DNA of 50,917 nucleotides from Phaeocystidibacter sp965659415 (lineage in GTDB: Bacteria > Bacteroidota > Bacteroidia > Flavobacteriales > Schleiferiaceae): positions 1 through 50,917 of the forward strand of contig CBFHVA010000017.1 in the NCBI GenBank assembly GCA_965659415.1. The letters run 5' to 3'. Of the stretch, positions 18,090-26,715 are shown one piece after another (position 1 is the stretch's first letter; the number at the start of each line of letters is the position of its first letter). A model generated the notes under the pieces. It ran no database searches. It was not told where the DNA came from and saw only the letters and a program-made list of their open reading frames with translations. Position numbers and translations under genes: made by a program.

Positions 18090-18437
18090 CTAAACTCGAG
18101 CATACTTAATATTCATCGTTACCTCTTGATCTATAAGTGAAGATTCCACAGGAACTTCGTCTTTTTCAATTATCATACGAACGTATTCGTTCACGAAGCA
18201 GCTAGCTCCAGTTACCGAGGTTACGGTCACATGACCATCGGCGTTGATTGTATAACTCACCTGGAGTTCCACTTCGTTGATACCGTAGCGTTGCAAGCTC
18301 AATTCTGAGATTTTCTCAAGCATTACGGTTTTTAGTGTGTTCACTTGGCGGATTGGACGGGGTGACTCATCTGCAAAACTTGTCATACTACCCGCCATGA
18401 TCAATCCTACTGTAAGAAGGTGGCGCACATTTTTCAT
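18090..18437 (-). CDS. Small exported protein, possible TonB-C-like fold
   Basis: A 115-residue protein of unknown function. From ATG 18437 it has a signal peptide (MKNVRHLLTVGLIMAGSMTSFA-D). The mature part, with LEKISELSLQRYG, VSYTINADGHVTVTSVTG and a basic end, looks like a short alpha/beta domain that loosely resembles TonB C-terminal domains, but no diagnostic motif is present. It faces away from the NtrC-type regulator gene and precedes the ABC exporter on the same strand, so it may be a regulated target of that system. In-frame ATGs at 18455 and 18548 are alternative starts; the longer one would read through possible promoter sequence. Confidence 0.6.
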   Translation of the reverse strand: MKNVRHLLTVGLIMAGSMTSFADESPRPIRQVNTLKTVMLEKISELSLQRYGINEVELQVSYTINADGHVTVTSVTGASCFVNEYVRMIIEKDEVPVESSLIDQEVTMNIKYARV

Positions 18438-18509
18438 TTTGATTCGTTTTTTCATCTTTGCGTCAAGGTCTTTCCCGTCGGCGGTTTTAGTTGTTGTTGC
18501 CACTCTTAA

Positions 18510-18525
18510 GACAAGAGGTGTGCCG
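18510..18525 (-). promoter_or_regulatory. Possible sigma-54-like promoter element
   Basis: Minus strand reads CGGCAC-ACCTC-TTGTC: a good -24 half (GGCAC) and, at the correct spacing, TTGT instead of TTGC at -12. It lies about 75 bases upstream of ATG 18437 and opposite an NtrC-type regulator gene. Three TGTGCC copies (plus strand 18519, 18527, 18541) cluster here. The -12 mismatch makes this a weak call. Confidence 0.25.
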
Positions 18526-18675
18526 CTGTGCCAAAAGTCATGTGCCAAAAAATCAAATCGCTTATAATCAGGTTTTTAGGTTTTATTGACGATTTGAAAA
18601 GCAATAAAAACTGTTCGTTATCGAACACAAAGGCGTTCGATTCCGTACATTAATCGGTGAAACACAAAAGACCTA

Positions 18676-20043
18676 ATGCAGAAAAACAAAGCCCAAATTC
18701 TCATTGTGGATGATGATCCGGATGTGCTCACCACAGCCAGATTGTTTCTAAAGCATCAATTCACCTCTGTAGATACCAGGAATCATCCACGCGACTTGAA
18801 TGAAGTACTGAGTACGAGTGACGTAGATCTCATTTTGCTGGATATGAACTTCACGAAAGGCGACAACGATGGTCGTGAAGGTCTCTACTGGTTGAATCAC
18901 ATCAAGGAAATTTCACCAGATACCTTGGTCATTCTCATGACGGCCTATGGGGATGTAGAATTAGCCGTAAGCGCCATTAAAAAGGGAGCAACAGACTTCG
19001 TGCTCAAACCTTGGAAGAACGAAAAACTTCTGGCCACTATGAATGCGGCTCTGAAATTGAGGCAGCAGAACAAAAAGGTGAACAAACTAGAGGACACCCG
19101 CAAGAGCTTGGAGCAGGATCGAGACTTGGCAATGGGAGAATTTATCGGTGAAAGTGAAGCCATGCTCAAACTGATGAAAACCATACAAAAGGTTGGAAAC
19201 ACAGACGCGAATGTGCTCATCTTAGGTGAAAACGGCACCGGTAAAACCCTAGTAGCAAGAGCCCTTCACCGTGCATCAATGCGGAATAACGAAGCGTTTA
19301 TCCATGTGGATCTGGGAGCTCTCAACGAAAACTTATTTGAAAGTGAGCTCTTCGGGCACAAAAAAGGTGCTTTTACAGATGCACATCAAGATAGAGCCGG
19401 ACGATTTGAAATTGCCGATACCGGAACCCTATTCCTCGATGAAATTGGCAACCTGCCACTCCACTTACAAGCCAAAATGCTCACCGTGTTGCAAAACCGC
19501 AGATTGACGCGCTTGGGCGACACGAAGGAAATGGAATTTGACGTGCGCTTGATTTGCGCTACCAATATGCCAATACACGACATGGTTCACGAAGGGCAGT
19601 TCAGGCAAGACTTGCTTTATCGAGTTAACACCGTTGAACTAGTTATTCCTCCGCTTCGGGATCGAGTAGAAGACATTCCCATTTTGGTAGATCATTTCTT
19701 AAAGCGGTTCGGGAAGAAATATAACAAGCCCGATTTGCGCGTTGACCAGGATGTAATGAACACATTGCTAGACTATCATTGGCCTGGAAACATTCGAGAA
19801 TTAGAGCATGCCATTGAGCGAATGGTGATTCTTTCTGAAACTTCAGAGCTCACTTCAGAAGTAATGAATTTTGGAAGCCGACCGCAAGAAGAAGTGCTCG
19901 ACACCCTCAATCTTGACGATATGGAAAAGTATTTGATAGATAAGGCCATTCGAAAACACAAGGGAAATATTAGCAAGGCAGCTTCCGATTTAGGATTAAC
20001 TAGAGCCGCTCTTTACCGGAGATTGGAGAAACATGGAATTTAA
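18676..20043 (+). CDS. NtrC-family sigma-54-dependent response regulator
   Basis: A 455-residue three-domain activator. The receiver domain (residues 1-125) has the phospho-acceptor Asp56 in LILLDMN and Lys111. The AAA+ domain has Walker A GENGTGKT (184-191), the sigma-54-contact loop GAFTDA (231-236; the canonical form is GAFTGA) and Walker B LFLDEI (252-257). A Fis-type helix-turn-helix ends the protein (NISKAASDLGLTRAALYRRLEKHG). It remodels sigma-54 RNA polymerase at target promoters after phosphorylation, presumably by the kinase encoded next, whose start overlaps its end by 11 bases. Likely targets are the divergent small exported protein and the ABC exporter, though this is inferred from position. 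Confidence 0.95.
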   Translation: MQKNKAQILIVDDDPDVLTTARLFLKHQFTSVDTRNHPRDLNEVLSTSDVDLILLDMNFTKGDNDGREGLYWLNHIKEISPDTLVILMTAYGDVELAVSAIKKGATDFVLKPWKNEKLLATMNAALKLRQQNKKVNKLEDTRKSLEQDRDLAMGEFIGESEAMLKLMKTIQKVGNTDANVLILGENGTGKTLVARALHRASMRNNEAFIHVDLGALNENLFESELFGHKKGAFTDAHQDRAGRFEIADTGTLFLDEIGNLPLHLQAKMLTVLQNRRLTRLGDTKEMEFDVRLICATNMPIHDMVHEGQFRQDLLYRVNTVELVIPPLRDRVEDIPILVDHFLKRFGKKYNKPDLRVDQDVMNTLLDYHWPGNIRELEHAIERMVILSETSELTSEVMNFGSRPQEEVLDTLNLDDMEKYLIDKAIRKHKGNISKAASDLGLTRAALYRRLEKHGI

Positions 20044-21442
20044 CAGATTCAACCTCGCACTTGTACTGCGGCTCATTCTGATGCTGTTCAATCTCGTAGT
20101 GCTTACTTGGATGGTCAGCGAAGGGGATTTATGGTTTACTACGGGGAGTCTTTTCTTGCTATTGCTCATACAGGCCTATGAGCTTATCCACTTTGTAAAC
20201 CGCACAAATCGGGAGCTCACCAAATTCCTTTACGCGGTGAAATACGAGGATTACAGTGTGAATTTTTCCGACCCGAAGTTGGGTAAAAGCTTCACGGCTC
20301 TCACTCAAACTTTCAATGATATCATTGAAAAATTTAAAGATGCTCGAATTGCCAAAGAGAGTCAATTTCAAATGTTCAAACTGATTCTAGAGAAGATCAA
20401 CGTGGGCATCCTCACTTTTGACGAAAGCGGTACCCTCGGAATCCTAAACCAAACCGGATCTCGATTATTGAACACCCCTCAGGTAAAGACATGGGAGCGA
20501 CTCAAATCGCGCCAACCGGAATTCTGCGAAGCCATAGATGATATTAGATCAGGTGGAAGAAAACTCGTGTCCATCGAAGATGTGGCTGGCTTAAAAGAAC
20601 TCTCAGTTGACGTAAACCCGATCCGGCTCACCGGTGAGACCCACTTCATCATAGCCTTTCAAGATATCAAGGATGAAATAGAGCAAAAAGAGATTGAAGC
20701 CTGGCACAAACTGATCCGCATTCTTACGCATGAGATCATGAACTCCATCACACCGGTTACAAGCCTGACTGAAACGATGCGCTCACTACTCAAGGGCGAA
20801 AATGGTGAAGCACTTTCAGCTGCAGATATAGATGACGAAACAGTAGAGGACTTAATCATGGCCTTAAACACCATTCACAGAAGGAGCGTTGGCATGCTTG
20901 AATTCGTGAACGACTACAGGCGGTTAACTAAAATCCCTGCCCCGTCTTTTGAAAGGGTATCCGTTGTAGAGATGTTTGATGACGTGAGCAACCTGATGCG
21001 AGGAGAGCTCGATAAGAGAGGAATCAAACTGGATGTTTTATGCAAGAACAAAAACTTGGTTATTCGTTGCGACAGAAAACTGATTGAACAAGTCGTAATC
21101 AACCTCCTGACCAATAGCATGGCTGCGTTGAATGGGGCGGCCTCACCGACCATCAAACTGGACGCTGAGGTTACCGAGAAACGTATCATTGTGAATGTGA
21201 CCGACAACGGAAGTGGAATCGAGAAGGAGAAAATAGAACGCATTTTCATTCCTTTCTACTCTACAAAAAGAGATGGAACGGGCATAGGCTTAAGCTTGAG
21301 CAAGAACATCATGAAAATTCATCAAGGAACCATTTCGGTTTCGAGCACTCCTCATTCGGACACCACTTTTGCACTTAGTTTTCCTAATCCAAGTGCCCAA
21401 GCAAGCTACGCCACTCCAAAAAATGAAGAGACCTTAAGCTAA
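20033..21442 (+). CDS. Membrane sensor histidine kinase (NtrY-like)
   Basis: A 469-residue kinase: two N-terminal TM helices (about 8-27 and 35-53) with almost no loop between them, a linker, a PAS-like domain (about 115-215), a HisKA dimerisation region with phospho-accepting His233 in ILTHEIMNSITP, and an HATPase domain (N-box NLLTNSMAAL, DNGSGIE, FYSTKRDGTGIGLSL). The lack of a periplasmic domain suggests that it senses a cytoplasmic or membrane signal through the PAS domain. Overlap with the regulator gene implies co-translation; the two form a cognate pair. Confidence 0.94.
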   Translation: MEFNRFNLALVLRLILMLFNLVVLTWMVSEGDLWFTTGSLFLLLLIQAYELIHFVNRTNRELTKFLYAVKYEDYSVNFSDPKLGKSFTALTQTFNDIIEKFKDARIAKESQFQMFKLILEKINVGILTFDESGTLGILNQTGSRLLNTPQVKTWERLKSRQPEFCEAIDDIRSGGRKLVSIEDVAGLKELSVDVNPIRLTGETHFIIAFQDIKDEIEQKEIEAWHKLIRILTHEIMNSITPVTSLTETMRSLLKGENGEALSAADIDDETVEDLIMALNTIHRRSVGMLEFVNDYRRLTKIPAPSFERVSVVEMFDDVSNLMRGELDKRGIKLDVLCKNKNLVIRCDRKLIEQVVINLLTNSMAALNGAASPTIKLDAEVTEKRIIVNVTDNGSGIEKEKIERIFIPFYSTKRDGTGIGLSLSKNIMKIHQGTISVSSTPHSDTTFALSFPNPSAQASYATPKNEETLS

Positions 21443-21484
21443 TCTCAAATGATCAATTTCCGGGAAATGGCGTTAAAGGTGAAT

Positions 21485-22585
21485 ATGAGGCATCTCTCAA
21501 TCATTACAATTTTGTTCGTATTTGGGGCTTGTCAGGTGAATGAACCAGCCCCTGACCCGCAAGAGCCCGCGCCGATTCCCGAGCTATACTATCCGGTAAA
21601 TTGGTCTGGGAATTGGGAAACGGAGAACCCTGAGGACCTCAACTGGAACACCTCAGCCATCCCTGAACTCATCTCCTTCTTGGATAGCTCAGATACTCGA
21701 GCCTTTTTGATTTTGTATAATGGAAGAATCGCGATTGAACATTACAGCGGAACCCAGTTGAATGGTCAGCCGTTCACTCGCTCTTCAAATTGGTATTGGG
21801 CCTCGGCTGGGAAAACTCTGACGGCCATGGCGGCGGGAATTGCCTCGGAAGAGGGATCGCTCGATTTAAACGCCCCTACTTCCAACTATTTAGGAACGGG
21901 ATGGACTTCCACCTCGGCTAATCAAGAAATGGCCATTACCGTGCGGAACCAACTCACAATGACAAGCGGACTCGACGATGGGGTATCCAACAGTGATTGC
22001 ACCTTGCCATCCTGCTTGGAGTATTTAAGCAACCCTGATACTCGGTGGGCTTATCACAACGGAGTATACACCTTACTGCATGACGTGATCGGCATCTCAA
22101 CGGGCAGTCCGTTTGACGAATACATCAAAACAAGAGTAACCGATAAGATTGGGGTAGGCGGGAATTGGTTTTGGTTGGGAGATAACCGGGTTTACTTTAG
22201 CTCAGCAACAGCTATGGCTCGATTCGGAATTTTGCACTTAGGCAATGGAATATGGCGAGGTGACACCGTCGTTTCCCAAAGCACATTAAGCACCTTAACC
22301 CAACCCAGCCAAGCACTAAACCCAGCCTATGGATATTTGTACTGGTTGAACGGACAGTCCTCATTTTTACTTCCAGGCTCGCAAATTTCATTCAGTGGAT
22401 GGCTAGTACCTGAAGCTCCAGCAGACATGTATTCGGCCGTTGGGAAAAATAGCCAAATCTTGAGCATCGTCCCTTCGGAGCAACTTGTGATCGTGCGCAT
22501 GGGCGAAGAACCTTCAGGCTCCCTCGTGCCGATACAATATCAGAGAGCACTTTGGCAAAAAATCAATGCTGTTCTTATGCGCTGA
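21485..22585 (+). CDS. Beta-lactamase-family serine hydrolase lipoprotein
   Basis: A 366-residue class C beta-lactamase/esterase-type hydrolase. From ATG 21485 it begins with a lipoprotein signal (MRHLSIITILFVFGAC); AAAGG sits six bases upstream. The catalytic SxxK is SAGK (Ser107-Lys110), the Tyr motif is YHN (WAYHNGVY), and the third motif region is AVGKNSQ, similar to 6-aminohexanoate-dimer hydrolase relatives. Substrate cannot be inferred; amide, ester or peptidoglycan-like substrates are possible. In-frame ATGs at 21449 and 21467 would add residues ahead of the signal peptide. It follows the kinase gene by 42 bases and ends overlapping the convergent OsmC gene by 11 bases. Confidence 0.9.
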   Translation: MRHLSIITILFVFGACQVNEPAPDPQEPAPIPELYYPVNWSGNWETENPEDLNWNTSAIPELISFLDSSDTRAFLILYNGRIAIEHYSGTQLNGQPFTRSSNWYWASAGKTLTAMAAGIASEEGSLDLNAPTSNYLGTGWTSTSANQEMAITVRNQLTMTSGLDDGVSNSDCTLPSCLEYLSNPDTRWAYHNGVYTLLHDVIGISTGSPFDEYIKTRVTDKIGVGGNWFWLGDNRVYFSSATAMARFGILHLGNGIWRGDTVVSQSTLSTLTQPSQALNPAYGYLYWLNGQSSFLLPGSQISFSGWLVPEAPADMYSAVGKNSQILSIVPSEQLVIVRMGEEPSGSLVPIQYQRALWQKINAVLMR

Positions 22586-22991
22586 TTTCAATGGAGTACG
22601 TCAGATTGCAAGCTTGCTTGAGCATATAACTGACGCCGCAATACTTATCCTGACTTAGGTCTACGGCTTTCTTCACTTTGGACTCATCCAGATTATCACC
22701 TTGCAAGAGATAGGTGACATGAATTTTGTGATAGTACTTCGGATGCTCATCCGTTTGTTCACCTTCGACGCGCACTTTAAATGACGTGTACTCCTGCCGC
22801 ATTTTTTGAAGTAAGCTCACCACATCCATACCAGTACAACCCCCGAGAGAAACCAGCAACATCGGTTTTGGTGTAGGTCCGTAGTGTTTGCCTCCGAACT
22901 CCTCTTTGGCATCCAAAGTTATACTGTGCTCTTCGATAGCTGAGTCGAACGACATATCGGAGCGATGAATGACCGTTACTTCTTGGTGCAT
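22575..22991 (-). CDS. OsmC-family peroxiredoxin-like protein
   Basis: A 138-residue OsmC/Ohr-superfamily protein. The two family cysteines are present in GGCTGMDVV (about residue 52) and KYCGVSYML (about 118). The family reduces organic hydroperoxides using a cysteine pair; this YhfA-like subgroup has no defined substrate. It lies 60 bases after yebC on the same strand and may be co-transcribed with it, although a short hairpin (23034-23052) covers the yebC stop. Its 3' end overlaps the convergent hydrolase gene by 11 bases. Confidence 0.92.
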   Translation of the reverse strand: MHQEVTVIHRSDMSFDSAIEEHSITLDAKEEFGGKHYGPTPKPMLLVSLGGCTGMDVVSLLQKMRQEYTSFKVRVEGEQTDEHPKYYHKIHVTYLLQGDNLDESKVKKAVDLSQDKYCGVSYMLKQACNLTYSIEISA

Positions 22992-23051
22992 GGGTAAAAG
23001 ATTTTAACCAAAAGGTACTGAAAGGAATTCGAAATCTGAAGTGTTTTCAGA

Positions 23052-23777
23052 TTAGCCCATGTTGGTATAAACGGCTTGAACGTCGTCGTCTTCCTCGATC
23101 TTTTCGATGAGTTTATCGACATCTTCTTGCTCGGCTTCACTCAAGGATTTAGTGTCCATAGGTATGCGCTCGAATCCAGAAGACAACGGTTCAATTCCTT
23201 GCTCGTCGAGGCCTTTTGCAATGTTGCCGTAATCTGGAAACTTACCGTAAACCATGATTACATCCATTCCCTTCTCCTCATCGTGATCAGCAAAAATCTC
23301 CTCAACACCGAAATCAATCATTTCAAGCTCGAACTCCTCCACGTCAATACCTTCGGCTGGAATTTTAAAGTGACATTTATGCTCGAACATGAACTCCACT
23401 GAACCGCTGGTTCCGAGGCTTCCGTTGTGCTTGTTGAAGTACGAGCGAATATTGGCCACGGTGCGCGTGTTGTTATCGGTAGCTGTTTCAATCAAAACTG
23501 CAATTCCATGTGGAGCGTAGCCTTCAAAAACGACGTTCTTATAGTCCTCTTGATCTTTGGAGAGAGCCTTCTTAATGGCGCGTTCCACATTGTCTTTGGG
23601 CATATTTGCATCGCGAGCATTCTGCATCAACATCTTGAGGCGGTGGTTCGCTTCTGGATTCTCTCCACCCTCCTTCACGGCCATTATGATGTCTTTGGAA
23701 ATACGAGTAAACGTTTTGGCCATCGAGGCCCAACGCTTCATTTTTCTTGCTTTGCGATATTCAAAGGCGCGTCCCAT
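23052..23777 (-). CDS. YebC/PmpR-family translation or transcription regulator
   Basis: A 241-residue YebC-family protein. The ATG at 23777 gives the family-typical start MGRAFEYRKARKMKRW and lies 18 bases after a promoter -7 box; the frame extends upstream to 23840 without support. Conserved features include NMPKDNVERAIKKA and FEGYAPHGIAVLIE. Members have been described as DNA-binding regulators and, more recently, as factors that relieve ribosome stalling. Followed by osmC on the same strand. Confidence 0.95.
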   Translation of the reverse strand: MGRAFEYRKARKMKRWASMAKTFTRISKDIIMAVKEGGENPEANHRLKMLMQNARDANMPKDNVERAIKKALSKDQEDYKNVVFEGYAPHGIAVLIETATDNNTRTVANIRSYFNKHNGSLGTSGSVEFMFEHKCHFKIPAEGIDVEEFELEMIDFGVEEIFADHDEEKGMDVIMVYGKFPDYGNIAKGLDEQGIEPLSSGFERIPMDTKSLSEAEQEDVDKLIEKIEEDDDVQAVYTNMG

Positions 23778-23795
23778 AAAATCTTGCTGTTTGGG

Positions 23796-23803
23796 CAAAT
23801 ATA
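23796..23803 (-). promoter_or_regulatory. Bacteroidota -7 box upstream of yebC
   Basis: Minus-strand TATATTTG (TAnnTTTG consensus), 18 bases before the chosen yebC ATG. It lies inside the longer open frame and so argues against the 23840 start. Confidence 0.55.
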
Positions 23804-23907
23804 GTTGAGCAAGGTGGAATATGAAATGTACTTGAAGCACTCCCCCCTTTTTATGTAGTAAAGAATTAAGATGAAAGACTTAAATTCCTCTACAATCTAA
23901 CCTCAGT

Positions 23908-24633
23908 ATGAACTGCCTCAATTGTAATCAGCCGGTATCGGGAAACTATTGTTCCAATTGCGGACAACGCAACGGTGTGGGTCGAATTACCCTAAAAGAG
24001 ACCTTTCAACATTTTCTAGGCGCCTATCTCTCATTAGACGGTCCGCTCTGGCGCACCACTTGGCACTTGATCACAAAACCCGGTGTGGTCATGCACTCAT
24101 TTATTGAAGGAAAGCGGCAAAAATATTATCGCCCAGTGGCATATTTCATAGTACTCACTGCCGTTTACATCATCTTGCGTTCATTGCTGAATTACGATCC
24201 ACTTAAGGGGCAAATCATCTAAGGGCCAAGTGGCAACCCAGCTGATTTTCAAGCCAAAATGGGAGAGGCTGCCCGCTATATGGTTCTTCACATCGACCAG
24301 TTCCTCTTCTTTCTAATTGTTGCATCCGCTGCAAGTAGTAAACTGTTCTTTTGGAGGCTTTACAATTTCGCGGAGTTCTTATCCATGGCCTTTTACATGA
24401 TGGGGATGTATATATTCATTGGCACGTTGGTTATGATACTCAATAGCATTCTTGATATCAGATACAACCAACTTCAACTATTCATTCTCCTAGGCTACAT
24501 GACACATGTATTAGCACCTGTTCTGGGAAGAGAGCCTTGGTATAGATGGATAAAATACCTCATCTCAGCTTTTGTAGCCATTCTACTTTACCTGAACTTG
24601 AGTATGATTGTTGCTTATTTCATCATTCGCTAA
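23908..24633 (+). pseudogene. DUF3667 membrane protein interrupted by an in-frame TAA
   Basis: The frame from ATG 23908 encodes a zinc-ribbon start (CLNCN...CSNCGQ) and a DUF3667 body (GRITLKETFQHFLGAYLSLDGPLWRTTWHL, then a TM helix) and stops at TAA 24220-24222. The same frame then continues with no shift for another 136 codons to 24633 and encodes the remaining membrane helices expected for the family (FFWRLYNFAEFLSMAFYMMGMY and others). Together the parts make one protein of about 241 residues. A single nonsense change explains the break. Alternatives are a sequencing error, reinitiation at ATG 24259, or readthrough. Function of the family is unknown. Confidence 0.85.
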
Positions 24634-24650
24634 CCGCCCAAGCAAACGCA

Positions 24651-25406
24651 TCAGACCTCATCCACAAAGGCCTCAAGCGTAGCCTCCTCATCCAATTCAA
24701 GTTTCTTCTTCAATCGATATCGAGCCGTTTTCACGGAGTTCGGCGCTACGTGCATCAAGTGGGCAATTTCCTTAATCGTGAGTCCGATTTTAGTGAGCGC
24801 AAGCAAACGAAGTTCTTTCTCGGTTACATCTGGAATTTGTCTCTTCACCCGATCAAAGAATTCATTGTTCAACTCTTCGAAATAGGTTCGGAATTCGTTC
24901 CATTCTGAGTCGCTTTGGAGACTCAGCTTGATTTCACGCACGAGCTGCGGAAGTAACTTCTCAGCGGGGATATCCGCGTCTTTTGCTTTGTTTGCTTGCT
25001 CAAGCAGACTTTCAAGCAATTGATTACGCTGCGACAAGTGCAATGCCTTGGCCGTTAACTGCTGGTTCTTCAGGTTCACTTCCTTTTTCAGGTTCTGCTC
25101 TTCGAGCTCCGCTCTTCCCACTTCGGCACGGAGCCTTTGTCATTCTTTCTCAGAGATTTTTTGTCGAGCTCGTCCCCTGTTTCGCATTCCTATGCCCACG
25201 ATAATCAAGATCAGTAATATGGAAGCTGAAGCAATAATGATTATCCATTTCTCACGCGCTTCAACTTTTTGCTTACTGCGCAATTCAAGATTCTCAGCCT
25301 CTTGCTCTGCGGCTCTGTACTTTACCTCGAGTGCTGCCACTTGCGATTTAATCTCTAAACCTTGAACATTCCCAGGTGTTTTAATATCATTGTTGACAAT
25401 TGACAC
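24651..25406 (-). pseudogene. Remnant of a TM/coiled-coil regulator with LuxR-type HTH, broken by in-frame TGA
   Basis: Minus-strand frame with two parts joined in the same frame across TGA 25140-25142. The upstream part (25406 down) gives a coiled coil, one TM helix (WIIIIASASILLILIIVGIGM) and a basic juxtamembrane stretch. The downstream part gives a second coiled coil and a LuxR/GerE-like helix-turn-helix (TEKELRLLALTKIGLTIKEIAHLMHVAPNSVKTARYRLKKKL). Intact Bacteroidota relatives usually carry tetratricopeptide repeats before the TM helix; here the frame is closed by a stop just upstream of 25406, and no ATG start is present (GTG at best). Both the missing 5' end and the nonsense codon point to decay. 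The HTH part could still be translated alone from GTG 25121. Confidence 0.75.
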
Positions 25407-25407
25407 T

Positions 25408-25701
25408 ATGAAACCGAGAACTCAGCTCATTGTAATCTTTGGAACGGTCATCATTGCCGTACTTTTCGTCCTGCTCATGAAGCAGTACAATCCAACATCC
25501 ACTTATGATGGATTCAAAACGGTGAGAGAACTGTACTTCCGACCCACTGCACCCACCGATCGCATTGTTTTGCAGGAAAAAACAGATAATGGGGAAACCA
25601 TTCAACGCTTTGTGCGCATCAAACCTGAATTTATCAGCACCATCATTGAGGAAGTAAATCCAGACACCCTCAACCGTGCGGTATGGAAGGAAATTGAGTG
25701 A
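25408..25701 (+). CDS. Small single-pass membrane protein, function unknown
   Basis: A 97-residue protein starting at ATG 25408 (MKPRTQLIVIFGTVIIAVLFVLLMKQYNP), with one N-terminal hydrophobic helix and a mostly polar remainder (RELYFRPTAPTDRIVLQEK, FVRIKPEFISTIIEEVNPDTLNRAVWKEIE). No family is recognised. It starts immediately beside the divergent regulator remnant and ends directly against the korB stop (adjacent codons, tail to tail). The frame is short, but its composition (membrane helix plus a regular amphipathic C-terminus) looks protein-like. Confidence 0.55.
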   Translation: MKPRTQLIVIFGTVIIAVLFVLLMKQYNPTSTYDGFKTVRELYFRPTAPTDRIVLQEKTDNGETIQRFVRIKPEFISTIIEEVNPDTLNRAVWKEIE

Positions 25702-26715
25702 TTACCCTACTTCCCAAGTATTTTTACCAGCGATGAGTTGATCTAAATCACCTTCACCCTTAAGTTCTAGTGCTGAATCCAATTGAGCCTGCATTAGGTC
25801 CTCGTAGGTAGGCTTTTCTGCAATGTATAACACCCCAAATGGACGTGGCAATCCTTTGGAAGGATCATCGAACATGCGGGTTAATAGGTAAGCCTTTGTA
25901 GCATCCTTCTCATCGTGGACCCAACAATCATCAACCGAATAGTACGCTCCTAAGTCAACCGACTTGGGTGTCAGACCTTCCAATACAATACCCTTGGTCC
26001 CATTTGCATAGATGAGCGGCTTACCGTGTTCCACATACAAAGCGTGAAATGGTTTGCCCTTCTTATCCGTCATTAGTTCGAAGGCGCCGTCGTTGAACAC
26101 ATTGCAGTTCTGGTAAATTTCCAAGAAGCTGGCACCCTTATGATCATGCGATCTTTTAAGCATTTCTCTTTGATGCAACGGGTCTCTATCTGCGGTTCGG
26201 GCTGCAAAGGTTGCATCTGCACCCATGGCCAAAGCCAAGGGGTTGAAAGGATAGTCAATGGCTCCCATTGGACTCGACTTAGTGACCTGCCCGGATGGAG
26301 AGGTGGGAGAATATTGCCCCTTGGTCAATCCGTAGATCTCGTTGTTGAACAAGAGAATGTTCACGTTGAGATTTCGCCGAAGAGCATGAATGAGGTGATT
26401 ACCACCTATCGACAGTCCATCGCCATCACCGGTAACCACCCATACCGATAGATTCGGGTGAGCGGTTTTGAGTCCCGTAGCCACACTAGGCGCTCTACCG
26501 TGAATGCTGTGCATTCCATAGGTGTTCATATAGTATGGGAATCGAGATGAACAACCGATACCGCTTATGAATACAATCTCCTCCTTTGGAATTCCCAAGT
26601 CAGGCATTACGGTTTGGACTTGCTTCAAAATGGAGTAATCGCCACAACCTGGGCACCACCTTACATCTTGATCGGTGGCAAAATCCCTCGCCGTATAATT
26701 AGGATTCTCGCTCAT
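25702..26715 (-). CDS. korB: 2-oxoglutarate (2-oxoacid):ferredoxin oxidoreductase, beta subunit
   Basis: A 337-residue thiamine-diphosphate subunit of a 2-oxoacid:ferredoxin oxidoreductase, which oxidatively decarboxylates a 2-oxoacid with CoA and reduces ferredoxin. Motifs: the Fe-S ligands WCPGCGDYS near the N-terminus, GIGCSSRFPYY, GRAPSVATG and the TPP/Mg motif GDGDGLSIGGNH. The start overlaps the korA stop by four bases (ATGA). Substrate (2-oxoglutarate rather than pyruvate) is assigned from the two-subunit KorAB layout. Confidence 0.93.
   Translation of the reverse strand: MSENPNYTARDFATDQDVRWCPGCGDYSILKQVQTVMPDLGIPKEEIVFISGIGCSSRFPYYMNTYGMHSIHGRAPSVATGLKTAHPNLSVWVVTGDGDGLSIGGNHLIHALRRNLNVNILLFNNEIYGLTKGQYSPTSPSGQVTKSSPMGAIDYPFNPLALAMGADATFAARTADRDPLHQREMLKRSHDHKGASFLEIYQNCNVFNDGAFELMTDKKGKPFHALYVEHGKPLIYANGTKGIVLEGLTPKSVDLGAYYSVDDCWVHDEKDATKAYLLTRMFDDPSKGLPRPFGVLYIAEKPTYEDLMQAQLDSALELKGEGDLDQLIAGKNTWEVG

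Noticed and set aside
23427..23808. Plus-strand frames inside yebC
   Set aside because: yebC is unambiguous on the other strand; the frames are shadows without motifs.
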